Assembly (NCBI RefSeq): GCF_014349155.1
Contig: NZ_JACSIT010000083.1
Location: 27,681 to 91,680, forward strand
Direction of reading: 5' to 3'
From: Neolewinella lacunae
Lineage (GTDB): Bacteria > Bacteroidota > Bacteroidia > Chitinophagales > Saprospiraceae
DNA: 64,000 nt
Part shown: in pieces, positions 53,887 through 61,753 of the stretch
Numbering within the stretch: the stretch's first letter is position 1
How the letters are laid out: every line of letters starts with the position of its first letter
The notes under the pieces: generated by a model
The model's input: only the letters and a program-made list of their open reading frames with translations
Told to the model about the DNA's origin: nothing
The model's database searches: none
Position numbers and translations under genes: made by a program

Positions 53887-56040
53887 TTAGTTCACGTACA
53901 GTTTCTGGAAGGGCACGATGACGTCACCGGCTTTCAGTCCGTTCAGCGTCCGGAGCTCATCGGTGGTGATGTTGTAGCGGCGGGCAATGGAGTAGAGGCT
54001 TTCGCCTTCCTGCACCAGGTGGAAGGAACGGTTGGAAGGCTGTGTGCTGCTGCCGTAGTTGACGTTGGCCCCCACCGGAGTTCCGTAGGTATTCGGGCTT
54101 GCGGGCGTGGAACCGTAGGTAGTGGGCGCGGCGGGCGGGTTGCCGTAAGCAGGGGGCGCGGCCGCAGGTGCAGCGGAAGGTAGCGGAGCGGGGTAAGCCC
54201 CGTAAGTGCTGGGGTTGTTTACCGGACGGGCGTCGGTGTTGCCCCGGCTTTCCAATGTCCCCATCGTAGCGGTGGGAGCCGCCGCAGGGTTGGCTACCGG
54301 CTGGCCGAAGTTGGGATCGTTAGAGATCGTCATCGGGTTGGTCTCTGCCGCAAGAGCAGGCGCCTGGTAGCCCTGCGGAGCACGGTAAGCCGGCGTCGTC
54401 GCTCCGCTGGCCGTCACCGGTGCACCCTGAACGCTTCCGTAAGCCTGCGGCGTGGCGTAGGGCTGGGGCGTAGTCGTAGCCGGTGCATTGCCGTAAGCCT
54501 GCGGGGTGGCGTAGGGCTGGGGCGTAGTCGTAGCTGGTGCATTGCCGTACGCCTGCGGGGTGGCGTAGGGCTGGGGCGTAGTCGTAGCCGGTGCGTTGCC
54601 GTACGCCTGCGGGGTGGCGTAGGGCTGGGGCGTCGTCGTAGCCGGGGCGTTGCCGTAAGCCTGGGGAGCAGGCACTGCTTCTGGCGTAGGACAGTTGCAA
54701 TCGGAGGTCTTGAGGCGTTCGCCGACCTTAACCACGTCGTTGGGGCCCAGCTCGTTCATTTCCCGAAACTTGGCGGAGGTATAACCGTACTTCAGCGCCA
54801 GGCTGGCTACGGTTTCGCCGGGCTGCACGGTGTGGAGGCCTTCACCGTACACCGCCTCGCCGCTGCGGGCCATGGTGGTGGATCCGTAGGCCTGGGGGGC
54901 GGCTACTGCCGTCGTATTGTAAGGCGTAGGCTGCGGGGCACCAGGATTGGCCAGGGCAACGGGCGCGGAAGCCGCGGGCTGGTTGCTGGCCAGAGCCGTA
55001 GGGGCAGCCTGGACGGTGGGTGCCGCACTTGGCTGGCTCATCACCGTCAGCTGTTGTCCGGGGAAGAGGGTGTTGCTCGTCAGGCCATTCTGAGCCTTGA
55101 TGGCATCGACCGTAGTGGCGTAGTTACGGGAGATGGCGTAAAGCGTTTCTCCTTTGGCCACCGTATGGGTGAGGGGAATAGGAGCAGGAGCGGGCGCAGA
55201 ATAGGCGCTCGACTCCGGCTGGGGCGTTACCGACACCGCCATGCTGGGCGGAGTGTACACGGGCTGGTTGCTGTAGGCCAGCGGGGCAGCACTGGGGTTC
55301 TGACCAGTTGTTGCAACCATTGGGGAACCACAGACGCTGGCCAGGTAATCGGCCAAGGCAACGCCGTTCACCGTCTTGGCCGTAATCACGCCGCCCGAAG
55401 TGGTCTTCCCATCGCTGCCCAAACGGCGCTCCACCAAGCCAATCTCGGGCGCAATCCGGTAGTCGATGACGGGATAGGAAGAACTCGGGTTGAGCTGACG
55501 GAACATGAAATAGCCAGCGCAGGGGCTTAAATCGCGGCCCTCGAAGTAAACCTTCGCTCCCGGCGTATTCATGGCCAGGTTTTCACCAATGATGCCGTTC
55601 TCCGCGTCAAATTGGTAGCTCGTCAACGGTGAAGTATAGCTGAAGCGCTCCCCCTGCCGCTGAAAGACCGCCGCCATCACCACGGGCTGGATGAGGAATT
55701 GGTTGTTGGCCGTGGGCAGCAAGACGAAGACACGGTCCACCCCGCCGTTGACCCGCGCGGCCAGTTCAACACTCAGGCGGGGATCGCCGCAGTAAACCGT
55801 GTTCTGGGGCAGGAAACTCTGCACCGTGGCCCCTTCAGCCCCCGTTTCCAGCATCAAACGATCACCGCCCACCAGCGGGAAATGGTAGGCGTAGTAGTCC
55901 AGGCGCGGCTGCTGCGCAATGGCTTGCTCGTACAACACCCGGTCTCCGCACGTGCCATCGAAAAGGACGAAAATCTGCTCCGCACGCAGCGGGGCACTGG
56001 CCAGCAAGAGGGCCGCAAGGAGGGTGAAGAGACATTTCAT
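53887..56040 (-). CDS. Secreted LysM protein with proline-rich repeats
   Basis: 717 residues. A signal peptide ends LRAE. A domain with four cysteines follows (about 20-240; FDGTCGD, VYCGDP, LSPCAGYF, ASVCGSP). LysM 1 is HTVAKGETLYAISRNYATTV (about 285-330) and LysM 2 is HTVQPGETVASLALKYGYT (about 400-445). Four copies of PQAYGNAPATTTPQPYAT come next, then a Pro/Ala linker and LysM 3 (FHLVQEGESLYSIARRYNIT) at the C-terminus. LysM domains bind peptidoglycan. R1 copy 12 lies in the Pro/Ala linker. A promoter box at 56093-56100 precedes it. Confidence 0.88.
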   Translation of the reverse strand: MKCLFTLLAALLLASAPLRAEQIFVLFDGTCGDRVLYEQAIAQQPRLDYYAYHFPLVGGDRLMLETGAEGATVQSFLPQNTVYCGDPRLSVELAARVNGGVDRVFVLLPTANNQFLIQPVVMAAVFQRQGERFSYTSPLTSYQFDAENGIIGENLAMNTPGAKVYFEGRDLSPCAGYFMFRQLNPSSSYPVIDYRIAPEIGLVERRLGSDGKTTSGGVITAKTVNGVALADYLASVCGSPMVATTGQNPSAAPLAYSNQPVYTPPSMAVSVTPQPESSAYSAPAPAPIPLTHTVAKGETLYAISRNYATTVDAIKAQNGLTSNTLFPGQQLTVMSQPSAAPTVQAAPTALASNQPAASAPVALANPGAPQPTPYNTTAVAAPQAYGSTTMARSGEAVYGEGLHTVQPGETVASLALKYGYTSAKFREMNELGPNDVVKVGERLKTSDCNCPTPEAVPAPQAYGNAPATTTPQPYATPQAYGNAPATTTPQPYATPQAYGNAPATTTPQPYATPQAYGNAPATTTPQPYATPQAYGSVQGAPVTASGATTPAYRAPQGYQAPALAAETNPMTISNDPNFGQPVANPAAAPTATMGTLESRGNTDARPVNNPSTYGAYPAPLPSAAPAAAPPAYGNPPAAPTTYGSTPASPNTYGTPVGANVNYGSSTQPSNRSFHLVQEGESLYSIARRYNITTDELRTLNGLKAGDVIVPFQKLYVN
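54155..54171 (+). repeat. R1 motif copy 12 (inside the LysM gene)
   Basis: GGCGCGGCCGCAGGTGC. On the coding strand it encodes APAAAPP in the Pro/Ala linker. Confidence 0.75.
54442..54660 (-). repeat. 54-bp coding tandem repeat of the LysM gene
   Basis: Four near-identical 54-bp units, each 18 codons (PQAYGNAPATTTPQPYAT). Differences are mostly silent third positions, suggesting recent expansion. Copy number may vary between strains. Confidence 0.85.
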
Positions 56041-56092
56041 TTTGGGACAAATTTTGGTATCGTAAATGGTAAGGAACTGTTGGAACGCCCTA

Positions 56093-56100
56093 CAAATATA
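56093..56100 (-). promoter_or_regulatory. -7 promoter box (TATATTTG) of the LysM gene
   Basis: An exact box on the minus strand, 52 bases before the LysM gene ATG at 56040. Confidence 0.55.
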
Positions 56101-56303
56101 GATGTTTGCTATTCATAAACGCCGCAATTTAACGGCTTAGGGGTCAATTTAAGTATTTAACGAATCTGCCCGGCAACCCCAATTCTGCCTTTTCCTTTCG
56201 CACAGACACCACTGCCTCGGCATAAGCTACCGCTGGGGGATGATCCCGCGCCTCCTCCTCTCCGGGGTCAGGGAGCCAAAATTTGGATACACCAACAATT
56301 GAC

Positions 56304-56311
56304 TATATTTG
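56304..56311 (+). promoter_or_regulatory. -7 promoter box (TATATTTG) of the M23 gene
   Basis: An exact box; transcription would start near 56318, so the in-frame ATG at 56283 cannot be used. Confidence 0.6.
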
Positions 56312-56417
56312 CCGCGAACGCACTCAAATCGAAATAAGAGCTTTTTGGAAGGTGTACCGCTTTGGCCCTTCCCAACGAAACACATCAAACGTGAACTTAC
56401 CGCATCTACTGCGGAAA

Positions 56418-57749
56418 ATGCGCCTCCCCCGGGCCGCGTTATTTTCCGCTTTCTGCCTCCTCTTTTGTGTGGCCATTATCTATTCCTCCGTAGCCCTTTC
56501 GCCCGCTCCCAAGGCACCAGGACTCACCAAAACGGCCTTCCCGATCACGGTACCTACCGTCCGCTACGGCGTGGCGCTCGACACTTTTGCGCTGCGGATA
56601 GACACCATTCAGAACGGGCAAACCCTTTCCGAGGTACTCCTCTCCCAGGGCCTGGAAGCCCAGCGGGCCTTCGACGCGGCTACCCAGTTTAATACTTTGC
56701 TCGACGTACGCAACCTCCGCGCGGGCAGGACTTACACCATTCTGGACGATCCCGATACCGAAGGCAACGACTACCTGATCTACCAGCCTTCCATCTACGA
56801 GTACGTCCGCCTCGACCTGCAGGGAACGGGCAAAGACGCCCGCGTTGAGCTACCGGTAACCACCGAGATTGCCCTGGCCGCCGGCCGCATCGAATCCAGC
56901 CTCTGGAACGCGATGACCGGTGCCGGACTTTCCTTCGGCCTGACCGACCGCATGGAGGACGCCCTCCAGTGGTCAGTGGATTTCTACCACGTTCAGCCCG
57001 ACGACGCCTTCCAGCTCGTCTACGAGAAAAAGCAGGTAGAAGGCGAAGAAGCCGACCCCGGCCGGGTCTTGGCCGCCCGCTACAGCACGGGCAAGGAGGA
57101 TATTTACGCTTTTTACTACGAAAGCCCCGACCCCGATTACCAGGGCTACTTCGGCCTCAACGGGGAGCCGATGAAGTCGACCTTCCTCAAATCTCCCGTA
57201 CGCTTCAGCCGCGTCAGCAGCGCCTTCAATATGCGCCGCTTTCACCCCGTCCTCAAGCGCGTCCGGCCCCACCTGGGCACCGACTACGCTGCCCCCTACG
57301 GAACCCCCATCCTGGCCGTAGCCGACGGCGTGATTGTAGAGCGGACCCGCCGCGGTGGCAATGGCAATTTCGTCAAAGTGAAGCACAACAAGCAGTACAC
57401 CACGCAGTATCTCCACATGCAGGGCTTTGCCGAAGGGCAACGCGTTGGCAGCCGGGTCCGGCAGGGCGAGGTCATCGGCTACGTCGGTTCTACCGGCCTG
57501 GCAACCGGGCCCCACGTCTGCTTCCGCTTCTGGAAAGACGATCAGCAGATCGACCACACCAAACTGCGCTTCCCACCCCCGCAGGCCATGCCCGACTCGT
57601 TACTGGGCGACTTCATCCAACAGCGCGATCTCTACCTGCAACGCCTCAACGAGGTGGGCCAGCCCGTCCAAGACACCCAGCAACAGATCATCGACGGCAA
57701 AAAGCTCCTCGATCAAATGGCGGGGATTCAGCAACGGGAGGCTAAGTAG
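56418..57749 (+). CDS. M23-family peptidase-like protein
   Basis: 443 residues from ATG 56418 (GTG 56391 is an alternative). One N-terminal helix (about 5-24) is followed by an OapA/LysM-like region (IQNGQTLSEVLLSQGL) and a C-terminal M23 domain (about 270-400; HLGTDYAAPYGTPILAVADG, then GPHVCFRFWKDDQQID). The first zinc motif HxxxD is intact. The usual HxH is HVC, so the third metal ligand is Cys, or the protein is a regulator like EnvC/NlpD. It likely acts on peptidoglycan. Confidence 0.88.
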   Translation: MRLPRAALFSAFCLLFCVAIIYSSVALSPAPKAPGLTKTAFPITVPTVRYGVALDTFALRIDTIQNGQTLSEVLLSQGLEAQRAFDAATQFNTLLDVRNLRAGRTYTILDDPDTEGNDYLIYQPSIYEYVRLDLQGTGKDARVELPVTTEIALAAGRIESSLWNAMTGAGLSFGLTDRMEDALQWSVDFYHVQPDDAFQLVYEKKQVEGEEADPGRVLAARYSTGKEDIYAFYYESPDPDYQGYFGLNGEPMKSTFLKSPVRFSRVSSAFNMRRFHPVLKRVRPHLGTDYAAPYGTPILAVADGVIVERTRRGGNGNFVKVKHNKQYTTQYLHMQGFAEGQRVGSRVRQGEVIGYVGSTGLATGPHVCFRFWKDDQQIDHTKLRFPPPQAMPDSLLGDFIQQRDLYLQRLNEVGQPVQDTQQQIIDGKKLLDQMAGIQQREAK

Positions 57750-57755
57750 CCCAAC

Positions 57756-57905
57756 CCGGTTCCGGACGTCCCGTCCGGCATACCACTAGACTTATGCTGT
57801 TTAATTAATTGGGGTTAACCCGTACGCTGTATAGAGAACTGCGTTCTTCCGCTGCGCGGGTTTTTCACCACTAAGGCATTAAGGGCACTGAGTTGCACTA
57901 AGGGT
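57756..57905. repeat. Mixed repeat debris before the MITE
   Basis: It contains GGACGTCCCGTCCGGCATAC (again at about 58134) and a fragment resembling a MITE end (ATGCTGTTTAATTAATTGGG, then GTTAACCCGTACG, near 57792). R4 words follow (CACCACTAAGGCATTAAGGG, CACTGAGTTGCACTAAGG). No gene. Confidence 0.6.
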
Positions 57906-58126
57906 AGGGTGTCTAATCTAATGGGTTTAACCCGTACGCGCTTTAGGGGCCTGCTTAGGTTGAGACCCTCTGGGTCGATCCAACTAAGCACAGTGGCGTA
58001 TTCTCCTACGACCCAGAGGGTCTCGACCTAGTAAGCGCTTGAGCCTCCCCCGGTTGATCTGGGGTTGAGCCCCCAACGAAAGGGCCAAATTGAGTACGGC
58101 TGCGGTCTAGCTAATTAGACAGCATA
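57906..58126 (-). mobile_element. R3 MITE copy 2
   Basis: About 220 bp, inverted relative to copy 1. Its ends are ATGCTGTCTAATTAGC (minus-strand left end) and a matching ATTAGACACCCTA. It shares ACCGCAGCCGTACTCA, GGAGGCTCAAGCGCTTA, CTCTGGGTCGTAGGAGAATA and GGTTAAACCCATTAGATTAG with copy 1. It lacks the internal duplication of copy 1 and has an extra segment. One side adjoins R4 sequence. Confidence 0.8.
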
Positions 58127-58221
58127 CCACTAGACGTCCCGTCCGGCATAACACTAGCACTAGGGGGCTGAAAACACTTTCCGTCTTACGGCGGGTGATC
58201 GGGTTACGGCCTTCCCTCGCT

Positions 58222-58295
58222 CTCCCCCTTTGGGGGTTGGGGGGCCAACATTCTCCCCCCTTCGGGGGGCCGGGGGGGAGCACCTGCGGCCGCGC
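58222..58295 (-). repeat. R1 copy 13, long form with two hairpins
   Basis: The reverse complement carries GCGCGGCCGCAGGTGC, then the CTCCCCCCCGGCCCCCC...GGGGGGAG hairpin, then TTGGCCCCCCAACCCCC...GGGGGAG. The layout equals that of copy 2. Confidence 0.8.
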
Positions 58296-58321
58296 AAAAA
58301 ACCGCTTAGGTACTCCGCAAA

Positions 58322-59893
58322 TTACTTCAGTTCCAGGCGGTAAACGTCGGTGCGGCGGTCGCGCAGGTTGTGTACGCTGCCGTGGTGATGGAGTTCCTTG
58401 AGGAGGTCGAGGTCGACGTCGGCAACGAGAATCATTTCGGTATTCGGGGTGGCTTCGGCCTTGATGCCGTTGCTGGGGAAGGCGAAATCACAGGGCGTGA
58501 AGACCATGGATTGCGCGTACTGGATGTCCATGTTGTGGACCTTGGGCAGGTTGCCGACGGAGCCGGCGATGGCGACGTAGCACTCATTTTCGATGGCGCG
58601 GGCCTGGGCGCAGTGGCGGACGCGGCTGTAGCCGTTTTGCGTGTCGGTGAGGAAGGGGACGAAGAGGATGTTCATGCCCTGCTGCGCCATGATGCGCGGG
58701 AGTTCGGGGAATTCGACGTCGTAGCAGATCAGGATGCCGATTTTGCCGCAGTCGGTATCGAAAGTGCGCACGGTGTTGCCGCCGCTCATGCCCCAGACTT
58801 TGGCCTCGTCGGGCGTGACGTGGATTTTGGTAAAGCGGTCCACCGTGCCGTCGCGGCGGCAGAGGAAACCGACGTTGTAGAGCACCCCATCTTCGATCAT
58901 CGGCATGGAGCCGGTGATGATGTTGATGTTGTAGGCGACGCTGAGTTCGCTGAATTTTTTGCGCAGCGGCTCGGTGAATTTGGCCAGCATCCGGATGGCC
59001 TCCGGCTCCGAAAGGTGGTTATACGCCGCCATCAGCGGAGCGTTAAAAAACTCGGGGAACAGGGCAAAATCGGAACGGTAAACGGAGACGGTATCAACGA
59101 AATACTCCACCTGTTGCAGGAGGTCTTCCAGCTCGCGGTAAGTCCGCATCTGCCACTGTACCAGGCCCAGGCGAACTACGGATTTGGTGACCGACGGCGA
59201 CTTGGTCGGCGGGGCATAAAGCACGTTGTTCCACTGCAACAGGGCGGCGTACTCCAGGCTTTCGCTGTCGCCACTGAGGTAGTTGGTGATGATTTTCTTG
59301 ATGTAGAAATCGTTGGAAAACTGAAAATTCAGGACGGGGTCGTGAATTTCTTTGGCTTTCACCTTCTCGATAAACTGCCGGGGCGAGAGGGTTTCGGCAA
59401 AGAGGTGGTACTTGGGTAAGCGGCCGCCGAAGAGGATGCCTTCCAGGTTCAGTTCTTCGCAGAGTTCTTTGCGGTAGTCGTACATCCGGCGACCCAGGCG
59501 CAGGCCGCGGTATTTGGGGCGCACGAAAATATCGATGCCGTAGAGCAAATTCCCCTTGGGCGTATGGGTTTTGAAGGTGTAGTTGCCAGTGATTTCCCGG
59601 TAGGTATGGCTGTCGTCAAACTCGGAATAATCAACAATGATGGCCAGCGCGCAGCCCGCCAGTTCCCCGTTGATGAACAAGGCCACCTGGCCGCGGGGGA
59701 AGAGCTCGGTCAGTTTTTTGATCTGGTGTTTTTTCCAGACGGCGTCCGTCAGGCCCGTGTAGGCCTCGCGCATCACGAGGGTCATTTCCTCGTAGTCTTC
59801 CAGGGTAAGGAATTTAAGCTCTACCTTTTCAATGTCGGTGCCGTGGGCTTCGATCGTCTCAGTAGTTTCAGTAGTAGCGTGGGGAGTGTCCAT
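58322..59893 (-). CDS. GNAT / carbon-nitrogen hydrolase fusion
   Basis: 523 residues from ATG 59893. The N-terminal GNAT domain (about 25-210) has GIDIFVRPKYRGLRLGRRMY. A C-terminal nitrilase-fold hydrolase (about 240-510) has the catalytic triad Glu in LFPEFF, Lys in FTKIHVTPDE and Cys in ILICYDVEFPE. Fusions of this type are widespread; one domain may acylate and the other deacylate or deamidate a small molecule. The substrate is unknown. ATG 59893 is preferred over 59941. Confidence 0.9.
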   Translation of the reverse strand: MDTPHATTETTETIEAHGTDIEKVELKFLTLEDYEEMTLVMREAYTGLTDAVWKKHQIKKLTELFPRGQVALFINGELAGCALAIIVDYSEFDDSHTYREITGNYTFKTHTPKGNLLYGIDIFVRPKYRGLRLGRRMYDYRKELCEELNLEGILFGGRLPKYHLFAETLSPRQFIEKVKAKEIHDPVLNFQFSNDFYIKKIITNYLSGDSESLEYAALLQWNNVLYAPPTKSPSVTKSVVRLGLVQWQMRTYRELEDLLQQVEYFVDTVSVYRSDFALFPEFFNAPLMAAYNHLSEPEAIRMLAKFTEPLRKKFSELSVAYNINIITGSMPMIEDGVLYNVGFLCRRDGTVDRFTKIHVTPDEAKVWGMSGGNTVRTFDTDCGKIGILICYDVEFPELPRIMAQQGMNILFVPFLTDTQNGYSRVRHCAQARAIENECYVAIAGSVGNLPKVHNMDIQYAQSMVFTPCDFAFPSNGIKAEATPNTEMILVADVDLDLLKELHHHGSVHNLRDRRTDVYRLELK

Positions 59894-59982
59894 GTTTTTT
59901 GGGGAATATTTAAAACGCAAAGTGAGTGTCCGCAGTGGCACACGTTAATGCAACGTTTGTACGGCGCGGAAAGGTTTGGTGG

Positions 59983-60148
59983 GTAGTAGTTTTGTAGTTC
60001 GGTAGTGGGTAGTGCAGGGCCTTCCCTTAGTCCTTTTCCCCTTTACTCCCTTCCCCTTTTCCCCTTTACTCCCTTCCCCCTTTTCCCCTTTACTCCCTTC
60101 CCCTTTTCCCCTTTACACCTTTTCCCCTTTACTCCCTTCCCCCTTTAT
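59983..60148. repeat. GTAGTT words and a pyrimidine tandem repeat
   Basis: GTAGTTTTGTAGTTCGGTAG at 59985-60006 is followed by about five copies of a unit of roughly 25 bp (CTTTTCCCCTTTACTCCCTT plus C-run) at 60029-60148. The plus strand is almost pure pyrimidine. It runs into the 3' end of the MORN-like gene. Confidence 0.75.
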
Positions 60149-60801
60149 TCCTTTGGAGCGGGCGCGGGCCGGGTCATATCTACGCCGGGGGGCGGCGTAG
60201 CGGTGCTGTCGGGCGTCCAGAAGGTGGAGCATATCCCGTGGTCGCAGTTCATTACCCGGAAGAGTTGGCCTTCTTCGTTGTAGAGGTGGAGGACGCCTTG
60301 TTCGTCGTCGCCGTTCATGTAGGTACCGCTGGCTTTGGGCTGTCCGTTTTCGTGCCATTCGCGGAAGGGGCCATTTTCTTCGTTGTTGACGAAGGTGACG
60401 ACTTCCTTGACGCCGCCGTCGGGGTAGTAGACGTACCAGGCTCTGTTCATAGCGCCGTCGATGTAGTGGCCGCTGATGCGGAGGTTGCCCAGAGAGTCGT
60501 AAGTCGTATAGGGTCCGGCGAAGTTGCCGTTTTCGTAGTTTTCCACCACTATTTTCTGGCCGTTTTCGTGCAGCAGGACGCGCTCACCGTGGAGTTCACC
60601 CGCGACGTAATGCTCTTCGGAAAGCAACTTTCCCTGGGGGCTGTACTGCCGCATGGGACCTTCCTTCAATCCCGTCTCGGGGTTGATGCGGTACTCCGTG
60701 CGGATGCCCAAGGCATCGGTTTCTTCGATGGTTTCCAGTCCGTCACCGCAGGCGAAAAGGCAGCAGGTAGCGAATACGAAGAGTTGGATTGTGCGAAACA
60801 T
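60145..60801 (-). CDS. MORN-repeat lipoprotein (YwqK-like)
   Basis: 218 residues. The lipobox is CLFAC (C18). At least six MORN-type repeats follow (LKEGPMRQYSPQGKLLSEEH, ELHGERVLLHENGQ, NFAGPYTTYDSLGNLR, NGPFREWHENGQPKASGTY). The C-terminus is Pro-rich (PAPAPKE). The family is sometimes labelled a toxin-antitoxin component but is mostly uncharacterised; here it looks like an envelope lipoprotein. Its promoter box (60817-60824) overlaps that of the divergent gene. Confidence 0.8.
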   Translation of the reverse strand: MFRTIQLFVFATCCLFACGDGLETIEETDALGIRTEYRINPETGLKEGPMRQYSPQGKLLSEEHYVAGELHGERVLLHENGQKIVVENYENGNFAGPYTTYDSLGNLRISGHYIDGAMNRAWYVYYPDGGVKEVVTFVNNEENGPFREWHENGQPKASGTYMNGDDEQGVLHLYNEEGQLFRVMNCDHGICSTFWTPDSTATPPPGVDMTRPAPAPKE

Positions 60802-60805
60802 GAGC

Positions 60806-60824
60806 TATTTTTGGGTCAAACCTA
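60806..60824. promoter_or_regulatory. Back-to-back divergent -7 boxes
   Basis: The plus strand has TATTTTTG (60806-60813) for the gene at 60833. The minus strand has TAGGTTTG (60817-60824) for the lipoprotein gene at 60801. Only three bases separate the boxes, so polymerase binding should be mutually exclusive. Confidence 0.6.
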
Positions 60825-60832
60825 GATATAAT

Positions 60833-61609
60833 ATGTCAATCAAAACGCTATTGACCATTCACTTCGTGTTGGGCCTCCTGTGTGGACTCGGTGCCCAGAT
60901 CCCCAACCAGGCCAAGGCCCTGGATGAGGAGAGAAACGATCGCCTCCGGGCCATTGCCCTGGAAGAGCGGGAGGCCAATCGCCCGGCGGCCTTCCAGTCG
61001 GGAGACCTGGCTTACCTGGCCACCGTCAGCCGGGCGGTAGACCCCGACCGCTACCGCGAAGTGCGCGGCACGCCCTACGTACTGGAGGCTTTTGGCCCGG
61101 CCACGCTGTTCGACCTGACGCTGAACGAATACCAACTTGACTCGGTCAACCTGAATGGCTTTACCAACCAGTTTGAATTCAGCATCGAGGGCCATCTGCG
61201 GGAACTCAACCCCAACAATTTTTTGCGCGTAGAGGTTGCGCTGGCCGACGGCAGCAAGGCCACCTACGCTTTCGGGATCAACCCCACCTTCCCGAAGATG
61301 TACGCCGAAATCGTCTACAAAGGCGAAAACATCGTCACCACCCTGGTCAATGAAATCACCAACGAGGAAAAGGTGGTGCAAGACGTTGGCCGCACGCTGA
61401 CCCTACGGCGCTTCAATGCCAAAACCCACACCTACGCAGTAGTCGATGGCGAATTCATCAGCCTGAGCAACAGCCCCAAAAAGCTGGCGGCCGAACTCGG
61501 CAATCCCGCCGAACTCAGCAAATTCATCAAAGCCGAAAAACTCAATCCCGCCAAGCGCGCCGATTTCCTCCGCATCCTGCAGCGGGCGGATGAGTTGCTC
61601 GATGAGTGA
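60833..61609 (+). CDS. Secreted protein of unknown function
   Basis: 258 residues from ATG 60833 (MSIKTLLTIHFVLGLLCGLG). The signal peptide ends GLGAQ. The mature part is mixed alpha/beta with RYREVRGTPYVLEAFGPATL, NLNGFTNQFEFSIEGHLREL and a C-terminal helical region (PAELSKFIKAEKLNPAKRAD). I recognise no family. ATG 60833 is fixed by the promoter at 60806-60813. Confidence 0.7.
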   Translation: MSIKTLLTIHFVLGLLCGLGAQIPNQAKALDEERNDRLRAIALEEREANRPAAFQSGDLAYLATVSRAVDPDRYREVRGTPYVLEAFGPATLFDLTLNEYQLDSVNLNGFTNQFEFSIEGHLRELNPNNFLRVEVALADGSKATYAFGINPTFPKMYAEIVYKGENIVTTLVNEITNEEKVVQDVGRTLTLRRFNAKTHTYAVVDGEFISLSNSPKKLAAELGNPAELSKFIKAEKLNPAKRADFLRILQRADELLDE

Positions 61610-61753
61610 CCGCCGATAGGCAGCAGCGTAGCTAATGCGTGAATGCGTGAATGAGCGAATGCGTGAATGAGTGAATGCGTGACCGCCGTAGGCAGCAGCA
61701 TAGCTAATGCGTAAAGAAATGAACTATGAACTATGGACTATGGACTATGGACT
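61605..61753. repeat. R5 blocks, GAATGC array and 7-bp GGACTAT/GAACTAT array
   Basis: R5 blocks (GTGACCGCCGATAGGCAGCA, GTGACCGCCGTAGGCAGCAG) flank an 8-bp GAATGCGT array. A 7-bp array (TATGAAC/TATGGAC) then runs straight into the FKBP gene and supplies its start codon. Confidence 0.8.
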
